A DNA stretch of 64,000 nt, from positions 1,736,001-1,800,000 of the forward strand of contig CP084610.1 of the NCBI GenBank assembly GCA_025917655.1. The letters are read 5' to 3'. The stretch's first letter is position 1. Each line of letters opens with the position of its first letter. The DNA is from Chlorella sorokiniana. Lineage: Eukaryota > Chlorophyta > Trebouxiophyceae > Chlorellales > Chlorellaceae. The position numbers and the translations under genes were made by a program. The notes under the pieces were generated by a model. The model saw only the letters and a program-made list of their open reading frames with translations, had not been told where the DNA came from and did not search any database. This document shows positions 59,301 to 64,000 of this stretch, one piece after another.

Positions 59301-60420
59301 GCGGCGCGGGCGTGGAGGGCTCAGTTGGGGCTGCCGGCGCGTCGGGGATGGTGGTGGCGGGGAGGCATCAGTCGACGTCTGGCACACACTGTACTCAAGG
59401 AGCCTGCCCAGGCATACTGGTTGCCCCAGTTTGCGGTGGAGACGCTTGTGGCCTGCAAATGAGTGCACGAAAACACAGGGCTGCATTGAGTGAGCAGCCC
59501 TGTGTAAAGTCAAGCAAGGCCGCCTGAGCCCACCCCTGACCCCCTTGCCTGCATGGCATACGACACGCTGAGCGCGCCATCCGCTGTGGTCGCATAGATG
59601 TTGTAGCCGGCAGTCTGCTTGGGAGGGCGGAGCGCATCGGCCGCGTGCCGTCTGTGAACAGGAACCAGAAGGACACCGTACCGCCCGCAGGCACCGTCAC
59701 CGCCTCGCTCAGCGCAGGCAGGGCCGCCAAGGCGTCTGTGGTGGTGACGGTGGCGGTGAGCAGGGGGTCCCACGTGGCGGCCAGGATGTCGCTGCTGCTG
59801 GTGCCAAAGTCTGCGATCGAGCCCGGCCGGGTGCGCACGGCGACGGCAAAGGAGGAGCCGGTGGTGTAGGAGGCTGGCATGTACCAGGCGAGGGAGGTGA
59901 TGTTGACGGCGGCGGAGCTGCGGGCAGGGAGGGATGCAAGGGCACTTGGAACAGCTGGCATCGGCAAGCAGTCTCGTTTCGCTCTCCATGCCTGTCAACA
60001 CTTGTGCACGCCTGAGGTGGGCACTTGAGCAGTATCCCCCACCCACCCAGCGGTGACATCAAACAGCATGCCCCCGTTGGCGCTGCCTGGCTGTGCCAGC
60101 CCCGTCAGCAAGCCGGTGTATGTGTTGGAGGAGCAACTGCATGCCAAGAAAGCATTGAGTTTGCGGGTGACGAGCACGCGGAGGGGCGGCCATCGCTGGG
60201 GCTGTCAGCGCCATGGCACAACTGGCATCGGCTGTCAGTAAGCCCTCACTCACCTCTGCAGCAGATGGCGTCCAATGTCGGAGCGCACATGTTGCTGCGC
60301 TGTATGGCTGTCCACCTGGTTTCCTTCAGTGCCCAGGTCGTACCGCCCCCGTCTCGCTGCCGCAGAGGCAAGGCCAGCAACGGCGAGGGCGCTCAGCAGC
60401 CAGAAGGCCGCGGGCCTCAT
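50362..60420 (-). CDS. Secreted fusion: duplicated extracellular domain + purple acid phosphatase + 5'-nucleotidase + Pro-rich linker + F5/8 type C
   Basis: A very large secreted or wall-bound enzyme. ATG 60420 gives a signal peptide (MRPAAFWLLSALAVAGLASA). Two copies of an unrecognised extracellular domain follow (GSANGGMLFDVTAG ~60070; GNANGGMFFDLIAG ~59215; both with SFWFLFTDGTRPMR-like and TANWGN motifs) and a Pro-rich linker. The purple acid phosphatase has all five metal motifs: MAADVGQA (57085), TGDISYADG (56770), EGNHERD (56675), VMQWHRPMY (55830), QGHFHVYSRTCPV (55365). The PAP end (GDITALVDDFTIPA) runs in one exon through a Pro-rich link into the nucleotidase: NDVHAR (54800), HAGDQYTG (54645), IGNHEFDNG (54380), GGHSHT (53630), C-domain NSGGIRADLP (52715), GGDGY (52170). 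SPRPKPP repeats follow (51960-51620), then F5/8C (WLGIDLGREFEVRSVTV, 51100). It ends TASAELASA. Several one-base slips at GC runs. Confidence 0.8.
51620..51960 (-). repeat. Pro-rich SPRPKPP-type coding repeat
   Basis: A run of imperfect 18-27-base units (plus strand CTTGGGGCGGGGTGAGGGCG) encodes Ser-Pro-Arg-Pro-Lys-Pro-Pro and TPPQAAAL-like repeats, inside the fusion gene between the nucleotidase and the F5/8C domain. Similar SP-rich rods in green-algal wall proteins are hydroxyproline-glycosylated spacers. That role is inferred here. Confidence 0.75.
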
Positions 60421-61295
60421 CGCTCCGTGCTTGCCGATGCAATGAAAGAATCCCTGAACATGGAACCATCAGCAAGGCAATAGCATTTGTTGAGGAGGGA
60501 GTGGTGTCTCGCAGGCGGGCAGCTGCAGAAGTCTGCCCATTGCAAAATGCTGCACCATATCCGCGCGGTGTGCATCAATCGCCATGATCGATGGGCGCAT
60601 CCGCCTTTCCCATATCGGATTCAGGCGAACCCAGCGCCGGCCTGCCCGCCGGAAAATTGATGGCACGCCGCCCGCGGCCCATGTAAAGTGCGCTTACCTT
60701 CGTCCTCAGAACCAAACTATCAACCGTCCAAATGCTGTTCCAGCCGGCTTCTGTTGCTTGGAGAAGCTCTTTGGTAACCACGAATATGCAGGTGCCAAGG
60801 TGCTGGCTGCCCAGCGGGCATTTCATGAAATATTCTGAGCCCAAGCAGTAAGCATCTAGTTATCCTTTGGCGAGCCTGGCACGGTGAATACATTTAGAAT
60901 GGAAACAGCCTAGATTGGAGTGAGACCTCCGTTGTCTGCAGTGCTGCTCAGGAGGTGGCGGCTGACAATGGCAGGCAGCGCTGCGTTTTGGCCGGTTCTA
61001 CAATAGCTGGGTCCACCATGTCTGGGCTTGCCGTCTTCTGAACATGGCACCCTGCTTGATCACTTGCATTCTCACATCTTGGTCATCTAAGCAGTCAGGT
61101 GTGTGTCCACGTGGACACAGTACGGTGCACCGTACTGTGTCGGCAGAAAACAAAAAGAGACACAAGCTTGTGCAACGACTGCGGTAAACAGGCAGGTCGA
61201 TAAAGCGGCTTGCTCCTGGACAGTGGAGATTCAACCGTACAGTTGGCAGTACAATGGCAGTACACTGCAAAGAAAGGGGGTGGCCACTGGCCTGA
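60421..61295. other. Intergenic region between the phosphatase fusion gene and sucrose phosphatase
   Basis: This stretch of about 875 bp is AT-richer than average and contains the promoter of the fusion gene and the 3' UTR of the sucrose phosphatase. An open frame at 60584-60838 has no recognisable domain. Two palindromes lie at 61105-61141. Confidence 0.45.
61105..61141. promoter_or_regulatory. Paired perfect palindromes, one containing a G-box core
   Basis: GTCCACGTGGAC (61105-61116) is a perfect 12-base palindrome around CACGTG. It overlaps a perfect 28-base palindrome at 61114-61141 whose left arm is GACACAGTACGGTG and right arm its exact complement. The site is 155-190 bases beyond the sucrose-phosphatase stop and about 690 bases upstream of the phosphatase-fusion ATG. 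It could be an RNA hairpin in the 3' UTR, a binding site for dimeric factors, or a remnant of a small inverted-repeat element. Confidence 0.6.
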
Positions 61296-64000
61296 TCACG
61301 CTCGTGCAGCCGCCTGCGGCACCGTCGACTCGTGGATGTAGGTGATGCGGTAGCTGCCGCCCGGCTGCTCCAGCAGCACCGCGCTCGCCCAGCGCCCTTG
61401 CGCTCCGCTCCAGTGTGCTTGCCAGCTGCACTCAGAAACGAGGAGGGGACAGGGTGGGATGTTCGTGCCCAGGGCCATGTGCCAGCCTCTGCACCAACAG
61501 CAGCCAAGCATGCGCAGAGGAGAGCCCCCACCACGCGCACCCGCAAACGGCTGGTGCAGCTCCATGTAGCGGACCAGCCACACGCCCGGCGCCAGCTGCC
61601 GCTCGGCGTAGCGGTCGAGCCACATGGCGTAGCGGCCGCCGTCGGGGCGGCGGCGGAATGGCAGCCGTAGCCCTGAGTGGCGAACCAGTCCGCAAACGCC
61701 TGCCGCGACATGATGGAGCCGCTGGGGTGCACATACTCAAAAGTGCTGTCGATGGTCTGCAAAAGGGAAGCGCCACAGGCGTGGCAGGCGAGATAGGGGA
61801 CCAGCTGACAACGGTCGCGCATAGCAGCGGCGGCACAACCTAGCAAGCCGCAACAGAACACGGCGCTCGTAGCACAAGCCAGGCCACAACACTGGAGGAC
61901 CCGCGAACATTGCTCAGGTTGGCCCCACCCTCCCTCCCAGAGCGCTGGTGCATCCCACAACAACAGGACCGCCCCTCGCACAGACGCGCTCACCTCCAGC
62001 TGCTTGCGGCACGCCGCCTCGTCCTTTGGTATCGCGGCGTTGCACCAGTCTTCGTACCAGGCCAGGTTGTCGGTCAGGGTGGCCCGCCGCCGCACCGTGT
62101 CGGCTTTGGCTGGGTTGGGAAGCTGCGCAAGGCGAGGGCATGGCGGCGATTGGGCAGGGCGGAGCGCGGCAAAGCGGCGAGGTGGGGCATTCAGTGTGCG
62201 CAGCACAGCACAACGAGCAGGCGTGGCAGCAATCTGACGGTGCGCCCAGGCCAGCACAGATGCTGAGCTGGCGGAGATGACAAGCTGGAAAGTGGGTACG
62301 CCAGCGCGGCACAGCCAGCGCCCCACCCGAAGTGGTGCAGCGCATCCACGATGCCGCCGGGCCCGTCGCGCTTGGCGGCGAAGATGTGGTCGCCGCCGTT
62401 GGCTGCGCACCACTCCCGCAGCTCCTTGTGCGCATTGGCCACCATGCAGCCGTGCACGCCTGGCGGGCACGCGGGACGGCAAGAGTGACGAGTGATGGGC
62501 AGACATGGACTGGGAGGTAAGAGGGCAACGCCAGCATTGAGGTTACGGAAAGCAGCCAGCGAGAGGGAGCGTCGAGAGCAGGAAAAGCGCACAGCAGGCA
62601 GGATGCCGCCGCTCAAGCTCGCGCCCTTGGGCCCCCGCCTTGGGGCGCATGCTTGCCAGGCTGGCGGCCGCGGTCGCAGCGGCAATCACCTGGTACCGCA
62701 AACAGCTCCACGTCGTTGCCGCTGTCGCCGCACACCATGACGCCGGCGGTGGGCCGCCCGCCTTGCTCTCCAGCTGCACGTTGCGACGGGGCGAAGCGTT
62801 GATGGGTGGGAATGGGAGCGGGTGGTTGGGCATGCTGGCCTCGATGCCTGCCGCGCACAAGCAGCAGCAGCCTGCTGTGCGAGGCTTGTGGGCGCCGACA
62901 GCGTGCTGGGTCAGCACCCAGGTCGGGCCAGAGCCCCGTCGCCGCCCCACCCGCAGCAGAGGTGCACGGCGGCCTGACGGGCCGCTGCCCCTGGCCCCCA
63001 AGCAGGGAGGTGCGGGCAAGCCGGAGGGCGGCAGCGGAGGCAGAATGCCTTCAGCTGGCACCGGTAACCCCCACGCCGCATGCCTGCCTCTGACACCCAG
63101 CAGCCCCCCACGCTCCCCATCACTCTCGGCATTCCCCACGTCCTCGCCCCTTCCCTTCACACACACAAACACGCGCATCCGCTGGATCCACCTCTCACGT
63201 CCTTGCAGCCCCCACCTGGCGCAGCAGGAAGGAGAGGGCCTTGCCCTTGGAGGCGCTGCTGGGCAGGATGTCCAGGTCCTCGCCGCCGCTGAAGATCACC
63301 GCCGCCTGCAGCCCCTCGGCGGCCAGCGCGGCCCGCAGCCCGTCCACCACGCGCTCGGGGTCGGCCACCCTGCAGGAGAGGCAGGCGCAGGAAAGGGGAG
63401 GAGTCGGTTTTAGCAGATCAGTGCAGCTGAGTTGAAGCACCGGCTGCCCAACCTCGCCCCCACCCCATTCGCAGCGCCTCCCGCTTCCGGCGCCGCCACC
63501 AGCGCCGCCCCAGCCCACAGGCGTGCCCCACCCACTTAAGCTTGTAGCTGATCTTGTGCGGCCGCTGCTCCGACTCGCCCTGCAGAGTGAGCTCCGGCAG
63601 CGCAGCAGCCACCGCGGCGGCGCGCTGGCGGTCCCAGCCCTGGTCCAGGAAGGTCTCCCACTCCTTGTCTGCCTGGCCTGCTGGGCGGCATGCTTGCGCG
63701 CTACATCAGCGCACCGTGTACACACGGAAACCGAGCAGCACGAGGAAGCACAATATGCCGCTTGGCAGGCAGCCCGGCCACCTCTGAGCCCCTCACCGTT
63801 GATGAGGATCTCGGTGCCCACCGAGCAAACCAGGATGTCGGGGTCAGGAGCGGCACCTCCGCCTGTGCCCGCCAGGGTTTGGGGGAGCAGAAGGTTGGGG
63901 CCGGGCTGCAGCAGGGCCTTGCTTCCTGCCCCCAGGGGCTGCAACTCGCCCGGCATGCGCAGCATGCACGCCACGCGGATTGCACAGAGAAAGGTAATCG
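61296..64000 (-). CDS. SPP: Sucrose-6F-phosphate phosphatase (N-terminus beyond the window)
   Basis: HAD-superfamily enzyme completing sucrose synthesis in the cytosol by removing phosphate from sucrose-6-phosphate. The gene runs off the right edge, so the N-terminal DxDxT exon is missing. Visible exons: PDILVCSVGTEILING (~63820), RPHKISYKLK (~63550), RVVDGLRAALAAEGLQAAVI, FSGGEDLDILPSSASKGKAL and SFLLRQVG (~63360-63225), VMVCGDSGNDVELFAVPG (~62720), ANAHKELREWCAANGGDHIF and GIVDALHHFG (~62430-62330), then the C-terminal NTF2-like domain: RRATLTDNLAWYEDWCNAAI (~62080), FEYVHPSGSIMSRQAFADWF and ATQGYGCH (~61740-61680), ERQLAPGVWLVRYMELHQP (~61590), YRITYIHESTVPQAAARA with stop at 61296. The GDSGND metal-binding loop is intact. 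Having the C-terminal domain matches the plant long form. Confidence 0.9.

Noticed and set aside
50362-60420. Treating the phosphatase, nucleotidase and F5/8C parts as three separate genes
   Set aside because: A single exon spans the PAP end and the nucleotidase start, and no signal peptide or start codon with good context precedes the later domains.
60584-60838. Open frame of 84 codons starting MIDGRIRLSHIG
   Set aside because: It sits in the promoter region of the phosphatase fusion gene, shows no domain and has no supporting signals.
1-64000. Integrated virus, LTR element or other capsid-bearing element
   Set aside because: I saw no reverse transcriptase, integrase, capsid-like frame or long terminal repeats anywhere in the window. 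The only transposon-like trace is the KDZ-type cysteine cluster.
1-64000. tRNA, rRNA or CRISPR features
   Set aside because: No cloverleaf with A/B boxes, no conserved rRNA core and no regularly spaced repeat-spacer array was found. The 190-bp array is a coding exon duplication.

Overview
The window looks like nuclear DNA of a GC-rich trebouxiophyte (Chlorella-type) green alga. Genes are split by many short introns with GTGGGT or GTGAGT donors and GCAG acceptors. Several genes carry UGUAA-type poly(A) signals. Plastid and mitochondrial targeting peptides are present, and the gene set is plant/algal: biosynthetic threonine deaminase, sucrose phosphatase, a GARP transcription factor and purple acid phosphatase. 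I see no rRNA, tRNA, CRISPR or prokaryotic features.

Layout, left to right: a secreted repeat-peptide gene built of tandem exon-intron duplications (235-1293, -); a GARP transcription factor (2480-4799, -); a first LRR receptor kinase (5246-11030, +); an acidic protein of unknown function (11023-12067, -); a membrane-anchored polysaccharide deacetylase (12442-14920, -); a plastid protein of unknown function (15183-16378, +); threonine deaminase (16822-22428, -); an LSM11-like Sm protein (22709-23913, +); a second LRR receptor kinase (24367-33112, -); a histidine phosphatase (33476-34555, -); a KDZ-transposon-type cysteine-cluster protein (34882-35752, +); a small EF-hand-like protein (35783-36501, +); a CCCH/RanBP2 zinc-finger protein (36786-38023, -); mitoribosomal protein L46 (38563-40072, -); SEC13 (40400-42085, +); a short Gly-rich repeat protein (42400-43219, -); an alpha/beta hydrolase (43783-45380, +); a GH5 mannanase-like enzyme (45679-49735, +); a roughly 10-kb gene fusing a duplicated extracellular domain, purple acid phosphatase, 5'-nucleotidase and an F5/8 type C domain (50362-60420, -); and the C-terminal part of sucrose-phosphate phosphatase (61296 to the right edge, -).

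Themes: several genes act at the cell surface (two receptor kinases, deacetylase, mannanase, phosphatase-nucleotidase). Their clustering need not be functional, because most neighbours are unrelated housekeeping genes. The most unusual items are the phosphatase-nucleotidase fusion, two receptor-kinase architectures in a chlorophyte-type genome, an LSM11-type protein (hinting at a U7 snRNP), the TGG-repeat protein and the exon-array secreted protein.

Caveat for every gene model: many good reading frames slip by one base at runs of G or C, even in SEC13 and threonine deaminase. This looks like run-length errors in the assembly rather than gene decay. Exon ends are read by eye and are approximate.
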